Notes: generated by a model not told the origin, from the sequence alone. Shown: positions 47,440 to 59,083, counted from the first letter of the stretch. The stretch: DNA of 64,000 nt from Lucinisca nassula (GCA_963580285.1 OY757015.1:150472082-150536081), one strand, 5' to 3'. Made by a program: numbers and translations.

Positions 47440-47827
47440 AGAAATACTTCAGCACTCCACACCTTTTACTTCTGCTTCCAAATAATAACCATTTTATAGA
47501 ACATATTTGACACCACTACAGCTTGTAATGTGTGGCAGTCGTAAAAAGTCTCCCTGCCCTTCATCATAGTGTTTTTTATATTTTCTTGTCCTTTGGGATC
47601 ATTGATTACATTGTGGAATTTTGAGTCCCTCATGCAGCCTAATTGGCCGAAACTAGCTAGTCTGGCCCAGAAAAACTTGTACATTCCATACTTTACAGTT
47701 CTGCAGTGTATTCCTTGCTTCCAAAGGATAACCCTTTTACAGCACATATATGAGCAGATAACTCAAACTACAGTCATTTGCATAAGAATACAAGATTGGG
47801 TTAAAATCTGTTTTACACAAAATATTC
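47440..47827. other. No recognisable feature
   Basis: Opposed minor reading frames only; no splice-bounded exon. Confidence 0.35.
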
Positions 47828-48040
47828 TTAACCCTTGTCCTGCTAATCCCGGATATGCCTTATCTTTGAAACAATGTAGATCCAGATCAGATGGCTTCTG
47901 ACGAAGCCATCTGATCAGGATCTACATTGTTTGCCATTCAGATTGTGAATTTGTTGCAATAATTTGCATCAAGCAATCTGATTGGTTGATAATCGGTAGT
48001 GGGTGTGGCATATATGAATATTCAGCCGGACAAGGGTTAA
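47828..48040. mobile_element. MITE family B (variant), intact core
   Basis: ttaacccttgtcctgctaat ... attcagccggacaagggttaa; core 47870-47935. Confidence 0.78.
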
Positions 48041-48092
48041 GAAAAAAGCCAATTTTAGAGACATGGAAGAATAGACAATATCCCACAGATGT

Positions 48093-48471
48093 TTAACCCT
48101 TTTAGTACCAAATGGAATCTTCCTCATTATATATAGCAGGAGTCCATTTCAAAATTTAAGAGTGGAATCTTCCTCCTTATATATAGCAGGAGTCCATTTC
48201 AAAATTTAAGAGTGGAATCTTCCTCCTTATATATAGCAGGAGTCCATTTCAAAATTTAAGAGTGGAATCTTCCTCCTTATATATAGCAGGAGTCCATTTC
48301 AAAATTTAAGAGTGACAGGTTGTGTTATCTTTAAAATTCATTTGGAAAATAGCTTAACTTTTTGCAAATAGTGTAGGCCCTGATCAGACGCCACATTCTG
48401 TGGCGTCTGATCTGGGCCTGCACTGTTTGCCAGGGTACCCATTTTGAGGTTTCTGGTACAAAATAGGTTAA
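48093..48471. mobile_element. MITE family C with a 50-bp segment in four copies
   Basis: ttaacccttttagtaccaaa ... ggtacaaaataggttaa. The piece tggaatcttcctccttatat... repeats at 48113, 48163, 48213 and 48263. Ends 13 bp from TRPC exon 2 donor. Confidence 0.85.
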
Positions 48472-48484
48472 TCAACATGCTTAC

Positions 48485-49012
48485 CTTTTTCTGCTTGTAC
48501 TTGATAGCCAGTTTTAACCGACTTAATTTCATCTTGCTTTCATTTTTTGGAAAGTCTTGTTCATTTCCTGGACAAGTGGAATCATGGTTGAGGATTATTT
48601 CCAGTTCTTTAGAACCTCTTGTCTGTTCTAATAAATCCACAGCAAATTCTTGACACTTTTTGGCAAGCTTTTCATAATCCAGTTTAAATTCATTTTCTAA
48701 CTTACTCAGCCTTTTAAGCTCCCAACTTAGTTCAAATGAAGTCAATATGGGGTCTTTACTGGACAGGGCTATGAGGGATGGACTCGCCAAAGCTCGGTAA
48801 GCATTTATCCTAGACCTTGAATGTCGTAAGCTGTCTTCTTCACTTTGTGTCACACAGTATTTACAGTTACATCTGACATCATGAGGTTTTGGTATTCTGT
48901 ATCCTCTGTCCAGAAGAATTTTAATAATTTCGTAATTGTCTCTGTGAGCTGCGAGAATGATCGGTGTAATATCTGGAGTGAAGGAGCTTGAGGGAACGGT
49001 CTGATGTAAAAC
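48485..49012 (-). CDS. TRPC: TRPC coding exon 2: ankyrin repeat 4, zinc motif, linker helices
   Basis: 528 bases, phase 0 to 0, residues 140-315. It follows a TTTTCCAG acceptor and ends at donor GTAAGC (48484). Residues 150-178 form ankyrin repeat 4 ([20 protein letters not shown]). H183, C187, C189 and C192 (motif [11 protein letters not shown]) match the zinc-binding H-C-C-C site of TRPC4/5. [20 protein letters not shown] (201-220) is the conserved start of the linker-helix domain, which runs to the lysine-rich end at 315. The wording is especially close to insect TRP-gamma. A family C MITE ends 13 bp beyond the donor and a SINE lies about 40 bp before the acceptor. Confidence 0.95.
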
Positions 49013-49049
49013 CTGGAAAAAAGAGTAATATGCATCTTATCAATGAGTC

Positions 49050-49325
49050 CATGAATTGATTGGGGTTTAACGACACGTCAAACCTTGTGGGTCATTATGT
49101 GTCGACTCCCAGAGAAAGGGAGAAAAGAGATAGAAGAGATTGTAGAGGAGGTAAAAGTGTGGGATAGGAGAGGAAGAGGAAAATGAATGGAAGTATAGAA
49201 ACAGAAGAAATAACACCACTCCCTCTCTACCTGTACTTACTGCAAGGACAGCAGGCCTTGTCCGACTGTAAGCCAATATCAGTTGGATGCCCCAGTGACG
49301 CAAGATACACCACACCTTTGCCCCA
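49050..49325 (-). mobile_element. SINE with GTCGTTAAACCCC tail
   Basis: gattggggtttaacgacac at left; shares ctcccagagaaagggag, actgcaaggacagcagg and ctgtaagccaatatcag with 60482-60722. tccatgaa flanks both sides. Lies about 40 bp before the exon 2 acceptor. Confidence 0.6.
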
Positions 49326-49421
49326 CCTGACCACACCCCAATGATTCCATGAAATGAACACCACAGAGCACCTCACTTTACACTTGGGAAGTGGGGATCA
49401 CAAGGATGTGCAGTAGCGTAA

Positions 49422-51793
49422 CAAGAGGACCATGATGGTCCTGTATCGCTCACCTGAATCTATTCATCACCTTGTTTTTGATCCCACATGACCCAAAATA
49501 AAACATATTCCAGATTTTATAAAAGCAAACATTCTTGGCAAGTTTCATGAAGTTGAACCAAACATGCAGTCTCAAGTATGATTTGACCAATTTTGTTTGT
49601 TTGATTTGAGGTTTATACTATTTAAGTAATTTTGGAGACGTTGCTTCCAATTTTGTGGGACTTTTACCCGACATTGAGATGAAAGGTCCGCCCCTTCATG
49701 TCTAACAGCATTTATATTTCTGCAGCCTGAAGGTTGATTTCAATCATGTCTAATCTGTAGCATGCTTATGGTGGGGAAATTATGAAATAAAAGTAGGTCG
49801 AGTGCTGACAATACGTTTTCTAAAAATAGCCAAAAGAACTTTGACCATGATCCAAACACCTTGAAAGTCTGAATTGCTTGAGATACTGTATTATCATACA
49901 GAATATTTGTTTAGAGTTATAATAACCACTAAAAGGCGGGAAAACCCTGAAGGGGTAGCCTGGCAAACAGCATAGGCCCATATCAGACGTCACAGAACGT
50001 GGCATCTGATCAGGTCTGCACTGTTTGCTAACAGCATTTTCTGTCAAATAAAAGAAGACAATTCTGAGCAAGTTTGATGATGATAGGACAAAAACTGTGG
50101 CCTCTAGAGTGTTAACAAGGTTTTTCTATGATTTAACCTACTGACCTACTTTTTGACCCCACATGACCCATATTAGAATCTGACCTATATATTGTCAAGA
50201 TGATCATTCTGAGCAAGTTTGATGATAATTAGACTAAAATTGCAGTCTCTAGAGTGTAAACAAGGTTTTTCTACGATTTGACATACTTTTGACCCCACAT
50301 GACCCATATTCGAATTTGACCTAGATATTGTAGAGATGATCATTCTGAGCAAGTTTGATGATGATTTGACCAAAACTGTGTCATCTAGTGTTAACAAGGG
50401 TTTTCTATGATTTGACCTACTGACCTACTTTTTAACCCGACATGACACATATTCGAACTTGACCGAGATATTGTCAGGATGATCATTCTGAGCAAGTTTG
50501 ATGATGATTGGACCAAAACTGTGGCCTCTAGAGTGTTAACAAGGTTTTTCTACGATTTGACCTACTGACTTATTTTTTTGGCCGACATGACCCATAATCG
50601 AACTTGACCAAGATATTGTCAGGATGATCATTCTGAGCAAGTTTGAGGACGATTGGACCAAAACTGTGCCTTCTAGAGTGCTAACAAGGTTTTTCTGTGG
50701 TTTGACCTACTGACCTACTGTATGACCCAAAATGACCCATATTCGAACTTGACCGAGATATTGTCAGGATGATCATTCTGAGTAAGTTTGAGGATGACTG
50801 GACCAAAACTTTGGCCTGTAGGGTGTTAACAAGGTTTTTCTATGATCTGACCTACTGACCTACTTTTTGACATGAAATGACACATATTCGAACTTGACCG
50901 AGATATTGTCAGGATGAACATTCTGACCAAGTTTGAGGAAGATTGGACCAAAACTGTGGCCTCTAGAGTGCTAACAAGGGTTTTTTGTGCTTTGACTTAC
51001 TGACCTACTTTTTGACCCGACATGACCCATATTCGAACTTGACCGAGATATTGTCAGGATGATCATTCTGAGCAAGTTTGAGGATGATTGGACCAAAACT
51101 GTGGTCTCTAGAGTGCTAACATGGGTTTTTTGTGGTTTGACCTACTGACCTAATTTTTGACCTGACATGACCCATATTCGAACTTGACCAAGATATTATC
51201 AGGATGATCATCCTGAGCAAGTTTGAGGATGATTGTATCAAAATTGTGGCCTCTAGAGTGTTAACAAGGTTTTCCTTTGATTTGACCTGGTGACCTACTT
51301 TTTGACCCGACATGACCCATATTCGAACTTGACTGAGATATTGTCAGGATGATCATTCTGAGTAAGTTTGAGGACGATTGGACCAAAACTGTGGCCTCTA
51401 GAGTGCTAACAAGGGTTTTCTGTGGTTTGACCTACTGACCTACATTTTGACCCGACAAGACCCATATTCGAACTTGCCCAAGATATTATCAAGATGATCA
51501 TCCTGAGAAAGTTTGAGGATGATTGGACCAAAATTGTGGCCTCTAGAGTGTTAACAAGGTTTTCCTTTGATTTGACCTGGTGACCTACTTTTTACCCGAC
51601 ATGCCCCACATTCAAACTTGGCCGACATATTGTCATGATGATCATTCTGACCAAGTTTGATGATAATTGGATCAAAACTGTGGCCTCTAGAGTGTTAACA
51701 AGAAAAGTTTACGCAGGCACAACGAACGACGCACGACGACACCGGACATCTCACAGTCACAAAAGCTCACCATGACCTTCGGTCAGGTGAGCT
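49422..51793 (+). mobile_element. Helentron-like element 5 (2.4 kb), inserted in MITE F
   Basis: Left end CAAGAGGACCATGATGGTCC, subterminal cgctcacctga; a SINE-A fragment (49590-49690) and MITE C relic (49925-50047) nested within; 145-bp array from about 50050; gcacgacgacacc microsatellite; hairpin 51764-51793 (ccatgacc/ggtcagg) ending ggtgagct. Confidence 0.78.
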
Positions 51794-52010
51794 AAAAATC
51801 CTAAAAATTCTGACACCTTTAGGACAAATTGCAATTCTCAAAAATTTTTAACAATTTGTTTCATGATCCAGCAAGGAGTCCAAGAGGTGCAGATGGAACG
51901 GCAAACACTGTAGACCCTGATCTGACTGCTCCTTCAGGAGAAGTCTGATCTGAGTCTGCACTGTTTGCTTAGGCCTATCTGACCCAATTCTTAGGATCAC
52001 TGGAGAATGT
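51794..52010. mobile_element. MITE family F, right of element 5
   Basis: aaaaatcctaaaaattctga continues a left piece cagtagcgtaa at 49411-49421. Core gtagaccctgatctgactgc ... gtctgatctgagtctgc. Confidence 0.65.
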
Positions 52011-52724
52011 ATTGTATTTATTTTTGCTCCAAGGCAACAATTATCTTCCATCTTTGATATCTTAGGCTACACCATTTCCTGAAAATTCATTGTTACAAAA
52101 GTTTAAGCAACCAAATTTTAAACTGACTATTTCTCCATGCCCTGATGGGTAAGGGTAAATTAATAGTACCGGTATATGTGTACTGTAAGCTTATCATGGA
52201 TGGTCGAGGATTTAGCGAGCCGGTTTGCTTTGTTTTTTTTTTTATTTTCTTATAACTCAGTGACTTGGTATGGCTGACAATGTCGGGAACTTCTATTCGG
52301 TGACACAATGCATAGAAAGATCTGTATCTCAGTCATTAAACAGATTTCCAAAGTATTTTAAGAGATTGTGGCAAATTGCAATTCTTCATTGAGTGAACAG
52401 CCCAAAAAGGGTATTCCTCATGTTTTCTACTCGTTTGTATAATTTTCTTACTTAAAATTTTGCTTTTTGGTACTCTGTGCTGATTTGCCAAACTTTTAGA
52501 AAAGCCAAAACTTGTTTCTGCTGAAGTCTCAAAGTTGTCTCCCTTGATGCACAGAGGAATTGTATTAGAATTTTGAATTGCCGGCCATGGATCTCTTCCT
52601 CTTTATATACCTTTGAGGCCCTAGACAAGGAGCCAATCAATTGAGAGGAAATTAACATGTGATTTTAAGACAACCAATGAAAAGCCCATTTTGAGACACA
52701 CCTCCGGTCAGATAGTCAGACAAA
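52011..52724. other. Sequence upstream of the 52725 candidate gene
   Basis: No repeat family of this window recognised in 52300-52724; T-rich run near 52226-52250. It could hold the candidate's promoter, but no motif is convincing. Confidence 0.35.
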
Positions 52725-53234
52725 ATGGAGGCCGATCTGATCTCCAGAAAATTTTGTGAGAGGATAATACTTTTTAGAGAAAGATCTGGTGATCTTTCGA
52801 AGATTACACAAATTATATGGATTGGATGGAGTCTAACTGTACCCATTAAGGTAAGGGAATCTACCTGAATGAGCAGAAAGACTGCAGTAAGCCAGTCTGA
52901 CCACGAACAGAATTCTGACAGTTCAAAGAAAGGCGGGTCAGAAACTTTTCTGACAGCTCTAAACTTTGCTCACTTTTATCTTTCCTAGGCTTCCTTGGTG
53001 TCAAAATGCAGGAAATTTTATGTAGTTTCTGAAGGCCAGAACCAAAAATTTCTCAAAAATTTCTCAAAAACAGTAAACTGGATCAAACTTGAACAGATGC
53101 TGGATGTAAACAAACAGAGTAATACAACGAAAAATAGTTCGCTGTCAGACTCCGGCTTACATCAAGATCATGAACTTTCTTTGACAAAACATACTACAAT
53201 ATTACTTTATTTGCTTGATTTCAAATGTTTTTAA
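52725..53234 (+). CDS. Candidate two-exon gene, unknown product, antisense in a TRPC intron
   Basis: ATG at 52725 (context acaaaATGG) opens 42 codons ending exactly at a GTAAGG donor (52851). A 138-base gap ends at TTTCCTAG (52988), and the same phase then continues for 81 codons to TAA at 53234. The joined product would be 123 residues: MEADLISRKFCERIILFRER at the start, a Lys/Asn-rich middle, a Ser-rich patch and a hydrophobic tail ending LLYLLDFKCF. I recognise no family. In its favour: precise donor and acceptor, compatible phase, and absence of the window's repeat families. Against it: small size, no homology known to me, and a single-locus view. It could be a real lineage gene, the first exons of a longer one, or chance. 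Confidence 0.3.
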
Positions 53235-53669
53235 ACCAACCACCACTCCAGGCTTGGTTTGTTGAAAGTGAAATTTTTAGCCTGTTCTAGCATAGGAAAG
53301 TTACTAGTGACCAGATGTACCCAGTAGTTGGCATAGCTTTGAGGATCTCAAATAAAAGTAGAAACAGTAATAGCCGGGGTATTACAGTACCCAATGCTAC
53401 ATTTCAAGTTTTAAGGTCACCAGCTTTTTGGTTCTAGAGAAGAAATATGGGACATCTTCTACATCTTGCCGGGCTTAGTGAAATAAAAGTTAATGATTCT
53501 GAGTCCACTTGAAGATTTCATGTGATATTCAGTTTCAAATGGCACACTGGTTTGTGAGTTTAAATAGGGCATAGTCAACCAAGGGTCATGATTGGAATAA
53601 AAGTGATAGTACTGAAGTACTTGATGCTGCAACCAAGCTTCCTTTCAGTTCTTATAATGTAATTAAAAC
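53235..53669. other. No clear feature
   Basis: Weak tandem-repeat-like wording near 53380-53640 (caagttttaaggtcacc, ggttctagagaagaaa) resembles the 464-bp array unit. Confidence 0.35.
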
Positions 53670-53943
53670 ATTACGAAAACACGCCTATACAAAAACATTG
53701 CAAATTTTATCGCCGAAAAAGATAAATTTTAAGAAGAAAAAGTGTGATAATTTTCTTATTTCTGCTCAAAATATAGATTGTGGGTACATGTTAGAACCGC
53801 GAGGCGGTTCTAACGAGTACCCACAATCTTTATTTTAGAGCAGAAATAAGAAAAATAAGGTTTACCCCTGCAAACCCCAGTTTTACTATATAAATGTGGG
53901 CTTCGAGGGGGTCAAAATTATATAGGTGTGTTTTCGTGATGCA
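53670..53943. mobile_element. MITE family G, complete
   Basis: attacgaaaacacgcctata ... ataggtgtgttttcgtgatg (TIR about 17 bp). Hairpin 53752-53860 with a shortened loop. Confidence 0.8.
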
Positions 53944-54419
53944 TCCAATTTGGCTCAAGCTGAATAAATTTATTTCCTAGCTTTCCAGAGATTCAGCTTC
54001 CATCAGCCTATTCAAGGACACAGGATATGCTTTTATTCCAAATACAAACAAAAGGGTCAAGATGGCCAATAATCCCTCAAATGAGTTCAAGATGTCACAT
54101 AGCTTCTGAAAGTCGTGCGGGTAACTGACAGCCATCTTATTCCTTGAAGAATAAGTAGTGCACTTAGATGATTCTTGCAAAGTTTGAATGAAACTGGCTG
54201 AAGAAAAATGTTGGAGAAAGATTTAAAGATTTTTCTACTTTAAGTCTGCCAGCCAATTTCTTCAATGGAGCAAAACTATTTTGGTAACCAAGAGATCACC
54301 TCAGCAACCTTCCTGTGAAGTTTGAATGAAATTGAACCAAAGTTTTAGGAGGAGTTGTCATTTTAAGATATAATAATATAATAAGCTATGGCAACCAAGC
54401 AAAATAGAAGTGAATGCAA
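53944..54419. repeat. Decayed tandem-repeat DNA
   Basis: gtttgaatgaaactgg, gaagtttgaatgaaattg and caaagttttaggaggagt recur here and at 54957-55160. No gene. Confidence 0.4.
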
Positions 54420-55190
54420 TGATCAGGAGTCTATACAATTAACCCACAGCTCCCATCAGAGACACCAATGGGAAAGAAACACAAACATGAAACAACAGAC
54501 CCTAATGGAAACATCAATAGCAGAAAGCCAAAAGGACAGTTACTTTTCCACAAAATGACCAATAGGCTATCCAAAATAAAATAATAGAAGCGACACAAAC
54601 ACCCAAAGACAAACCATAACAAAAATAAACCGCAACAGAAGAACTGCCCTAGAATGGTCAGCGGAAACTAATTCCACTGGGGGGCTAAAATCGATTTTAC
54701 GTGGCCACAATCCTCGCCCTTCCTTCTGTCGCGATAAGGACAAATAATTTGGTCAGTCTGCATGAAGGCCTCCTAACTCATCAGTGCAACATCTCCATGA
54801 ACATAAAAATCAAACAACCACAGAGATGAAACAATGTTGAGGATTCAACAGCAAGAGACCACTGAAATGCTGATGCATAAGAAAACCAACAGTTAGACTC
54901 CGATGGGCCCAACCAGGGACAAAGCAACAGGTACCAACTGTAGAGGGTCACCTAAGCAGTTTGAATGAAACTGGACCAAAGGAATAGGAGTTGTCATTGA
55001 AAGTTTTTTTTTTCTATTTTTAGCTCTGGTGGCCATCTTGTTCATTAAAGAGGAACCATTTTAGTTTTTACTAGAGGGTCACCTAAAGCTGTCATTCCAA
55101 ACTTTTTTTTCTATTTTTAGCTCTTCATCCAAATGACACCATTTTAGCAAATTTGGTTGAGGGTCACCTAAACAACACCCTGTGAAGGTA
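54420..55190. repeat. Dispersed-repeat-like stretch, no gene
   Basis: ccactggggggctaaaatcg and neighbours look like an old retro-element to me, but only one copy is in the window. ttttctatttttagctc repeats near 55010 and 55105. Confidence 0.3.
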
Positions 55191-55259
55191 GCTTGGTTGC
55201 TGATAAGCCTTGTTGTGATGAGTTCCTGGAAGCTGAGCAGCTGCATCAGCTCTCTTTGA

Positions 55260-55432
55260 GCGGTGTGAGTGTTGGACCGTCCATGCTTATAAACCCTATT
55301 GGTTTCATTGGGCGACAGGGCCTGAGATGTCATTTCATCTCAATGTCGGGTAAAAATCCCACAAAATTGGAAGCAACGTCTCCAAAATGACCTTTACAGT
55401 GTTGATGGGGACACTAAACCTCAAATCAAGCA
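55260..55432 (+). mobile_element. SINE-A, 5' truncated
   Basis: gagcggtgtgagtgttggac to tail actaaacctcaaatcaagc; agctctct flanks both sides. Confidence 0.78.
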
Positions 55433-55705
55433 AACAAAAAAGCTCTCTGTGAGGCCTCTCAGGAGTTATGTGGGAGATGAAATATAGCCCATTTTGCAGT
55501 TAATGTATTCCTTTTCCCTACCACAGACATACTTTTGTTTGCAATGTTACAGGCTGGAAGCATTTGTTTCATAATTTTAGTGGTCGGAATGGCATTTTTA
55601 AGATCACTCTGTAAACTGTGTTACATCCCAAATGATGTTTTAATGAACATGATTATAGGTAGTCCTAAGATATCCAAATTAAATATAGTAGTCACAGATA
55701 TGATT

Positions 55706-55932
55706 GACTAGGCGGAGCTATTCAGGTGTTGTCACGATATGTCAAATTCACTGAATCCACCAGAATCTTCTGCAGAGGGCCTTACGCAAGCTTTCTGCAA
55801 GGAGACCAAATGGCCATATACGCCATAGCTTTGTTTGTGTTACAGTTGAATTCACTTAATCGGGTGACTTGGTTTACCTTTTTGTGAATAGAACATTCCA
55901 AAGGCAGGTGCAAACAATAGCTCCGCCTAGTC
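55706..55932. mobile_element. MITE M, 227 bp
   Basis: Perfect 17-bp inverted ends gactaggcggagctatt / aatagctccgcctagtc. Confidence 0.8.
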
Positions 55933-56024
55933 ATTCTTATCTGCGACTAGCATACACAATAATGAAAGAATTCACTATCATCCAGGCCACTGTGGGCACA
56001 TTTGAATTGCTGATACAAGGTGTT

Positions 56025-56224
56025 TTAACCCTTGTGCTCCTGAGCCCGGATATGTCTGATCTTTCAAACAATGCAGATCCAGATCAGATGGCATCTGATC
56101 AGGATCTTCATTGTTTGCCATTTAGTTTATGAATTTGTTGCAATGATTTGCATCAAGAAATCTTATTGGCTGATAATCAGTGGTGGGTGTGGCATATATA
56201 AATATTTAGCAGGTCAAGGGTTAA
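56025..56224. mobile_element. MITE family B (variant), loop shortened
   Basis: ttaacccttgtgctcctgag ... tttagcaggtcaagggttaa. Confidence 0.72.
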
Positions 56225-56302
56225 AAGACATTACATGTATTTGCTTTATCTCCACTTTTACTTTTGCAGGGGAAGCAAATACTGTTTAGGCATGCAGAGG
56301 TA

Positions 56303-56514
56303 TTAACCCTTGTCTTGCTGAATATTCATTTAAGCCACACCCATTTCTGTCTATCAACCAATCAAATTACTTGATGTAATGTATTCTACAAATTCATAAA
56401 CTAAATGCCAAACAGTGTAGATCCTGATCAGATGGCTTCTGAAGAAGCCATCTGATCTGGATCTACACTGTTTGCAAAGATAGGGGTTGTTGTGAACAGC
56501 AAGATAAGGGTTAA
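56303..56514. mobile_element. MITE family B, full length
   Basis: ttaacccttgtcttgctgaa ... aacagcaagataagggttaa, intact core 56410-56480. Confidence 0.8.
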
Positions 56515-56579
56515 AAAGCCATTTGTTGTTTTTTAAAACTTTTGAAAGTCTTGAATTACAAGAAAGCTGTCAGAGGAAC

Positions 56580-57290
56580 AGCTATATCCCACTCTACAGT
56601 TTAATGAAAATCGTTTCAGGAGTAAAGGAGGTATGGAGCCGACACAAAATTCAAGGCTCAAACTCATGACCTTCAAATGTGATCTTGACCTTGAGTCAAC
56701 ATGGTTGAGTTATGGGTTCTGTACATCATCTCACTTAGGCCAACATTTGACCAAAGTTTACTGAAAATCCTTCCAGGGGTAAAGGAGATATGGGAGGACA
56801 CAAAATTCAAGGCTCAAACTTGTGACCTTCAATTGTGACTTTGACCTTGTGTCAGCATGGCTGAGTTATGAGTTCTGCACATCATCTCACTTCGGGCAAC
56901 ATTTGACCAAAGTTTGATGAAAATTCTTCCAGGGGTAAAGGATATATGGAGGGGACACAAAAGTTGATACTCAAACTCGTGACCTTCAGTTGTGACCTTC
57001 ACCTTGAGTAAGCATGTTTGAGTTAGGGTTCTGTATATCATCTCACTTATGCCAACATTTGACCAAAGTTTACTGAAAATCCTTCCAGGGCTAAATAAGA
57101 TATGGAATGGACACAAAATTCAAGGCTCAAAGTCATGATCTTCAATTGTGACCTTGACCTTGAGTTGGCATCAATGAGTTATGGATTCTGCACATCATCT
57201 CACTTAGACCAACATTTGACCAAAGTTTACTGAAATGCTTCTAGGGCTAAAGAAGATATTGAATGGACACAAAATTCAAGGCTCAAACTC
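56580..57290. repeat. 156-bp tandem array
   Basis: 'acaaaattcaaggctcaaa' near 56646, 56803, 57115 and 57270; also ccttccaggggtaaagga, catcatctcacttaggcca. Confidence 0.78.
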
Positions 57291-57652
57291 ATGAACTGCT
57301 TTGCACTTCTGAAGTTGCCAATTTTACAGTGTTGAAACTAGCATGTGCCTAACGATATGTGAATGGTATATGCCTAACGATATGTGAACTGGTGTTGATT
57401 ACATAAGTTTACATAGTTTGTGTGTACTATGATTCTGTAAGCAACAGCAACTGTCAATAGCATTGTGGCTTCAATATATTTTGTCTGGTAAACAAAACTT
57501 GCTGAAGCCCTTGTAGCAGAGAGCCTAAGTGGGAAGCCACATAAGTTCAGATGTTTCAGTTCACTTTGCCGGCTATATACGTTCAAGAAGGTCTTAACTT
57601 TTAAGATGCCAAGCACAACAACTGTGTCTGCTTTGTTGTCTGCGGGTTACTT
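57291..57652. other. No recognisable feature
   Basis: Contains a short direct repeat tgcctaacgatatgtgaa near 57345 and 57370. No gene. Confidence 0.35.
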
Positions 57653-57894
57653 TTAAGGGGAATGGGAACACCTGGCAGATTTTTCCGCCATTTCTCAAAG
57701 GGAGACAATTTTCGGGACTTCCTGTTCGCTTTTCTACAAGCTCTATCCCATTGAAAAAGGGGTCTTCTCTTAAAGGAAAGAATTTGCTCCTCGGGAGCAA
57801 ATTCTTTCCTTTAAGAGTTGACCCCTATTGATATGTGAGACAAAAATGCTTTTGCAGGAGTTGCCTCCCCTGAAGATGTTCCCATTCCCCTTAA
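57653..57894. mobile_element. MITE family H, intact
   Basis: ttaaggggaatgggaacacc ... gatgttcccattccccttaa, central hairpin aaaggaaagaatttgctcct and inverse. It serves as the reference for the interrupted copy at 26423/30016. Confidence 0.82.
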
Positions 57895-57903
57895 AGTTAT
57901 TGT

Positions 57904-57985
57904 TGCAAACAGTGTATACCCAGATCAGACTGCTAGCAGTCTGATTACAGGAGCGGTCTGATCAGGGTCGACACTGTTTTCCTGT
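57904..57985. repeat. Isolated hairpin core
   Basis: gcaaacagtgtatacccaga ... gatcagggtcgacactgttt without recognised MITE ends. Confidence 0.5.
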
Positions 57986-58227
57986 ATGTTTTGTTTGTTT
58001 GATTTGAGGTTTAACGTCCCCTTCAACACTGTATAGGTCATTTTGGAGACATTGCTTCCAATTTTGTGGGACTTTTACCCGACAATGAGATGAAATGACA
58101 GCTCAAGCCCTGTCGCCCAATGAAACCAATAGGGTTTATTGGCATGGACGGTCCTACTTGCACCGCTTTACCTGGGCAGGCTTAGATCCTCTAAGCGGTT
58201 TACCAGTACTCGTGTGCAGTCAGTTAA
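57983..58227 (-). mobile_element. SINE-A, 5' truncated
   Basis: Tail ttgtttgtttgatttgaggt; ends within accagtactcgtgtgcagtc. Confidence 0.78.
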
Positions 58228-58307
58228 TATGTTTGAAATGTTAATAAGAACATGCAGCAGATGACAATAACAGGCAACACTTCAGATGCAGTTTTTCTTG
58301 GCATTTT

Positions 58308-59071
58308 AAGAAAGAACATCAACAGCTTTAACACTTATCCGGCTGTTCACGACAACCCCTTATTTTTCAAACAGTGTAGATCCAGATCAGATGGCTTCCC
58401 CCTCAATTCAATTCATACAGTGTTTAGAATGATTACAACAGTTAACTCTTATCATGCTGTTCACGACAACCCCTTTCTACACTGTTTGACATTCAGTTAA
58501 TGAATTTGTAGGAATAAATTACATCAAGTAATTTGATTGGTTCAAAGTTGGAAATGGGTGTGGCTTAAATGAATATTCAGCAAGAGAAGGGTTAAGAAAG
58601 AACATCAACAGCTTTAACACTTATCTGGCTGTTCACGACAACCCCTTACTTTGCAAACAGTGTAGATCCAGATCAGATGGCTTCCCCCTCAACTCAACTC
58701 ATAGTGTTTAGAATGATTACAACAGTTAACTCTTACCATGCTGTTCACGACAACCCCTTTCTTTGGAAACAGTGTAGATCCAGATCAGATGGCTTCTTCA
58801 GAAGCCATCTGATCAGGATCTACACTGTTTGACATTCAGTTAATGAATTTGTAGGAATAAATTACATCAAGTAATTTGATTGGTTCAAAGTTGGAAATGG
58901 GTGTGGCTTAAATGAATATTCAGCAAGAGAAGGGTTAAGAAAGAACATCAACAGCTTTAACACTTATCCGGCTGTTCACGACAATCCCTTACTTTGCAAA
59001 CAGTGTAGATCCTAATCAGATGGCTTCCCCCTCAACTCAACTCATACAGTGTTTAGAATGATTACAACAGT
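58308..59071. repeat. Tandem cluster of mosaic MITE B copies
   Basis: aagaaagaacatcaacagct recurs near 58308, 58596 and 58938. Each unit holds a truncated B copy (ccggctgttcacgacaa ... cagatggcttccccctcaa), then a second B copy. The hairpin of the first inner copy is deleted and the second (58732-58938) is complete. Confidence 0.75.
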
Positions 59072-59083
59072 TACGATACTTAC

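Noticed and set aside
48850..49035. Second minus-strand frame over TRPC exon 2
   Set aside because: The other frame carries the conserved ankyrin and zinc motif and joins exon 1 in phase; this one is a shadow.
53977..54180. Minus-strand frame of 67 codons between TRPC exons 1 and 2
   Set aside because: Not bounded by splice sites, not TRPC-like, and set in decayed tandem-repeat DNA.
54431..54622. Hydrophobic minus-strand frame (63 codons) resembling a membrane protein
   Set aside because: No start context, splice sites or recognised family; the opposite strand is A-rich repeat-like DNA, which reads as hydrophobic residues in reverse.
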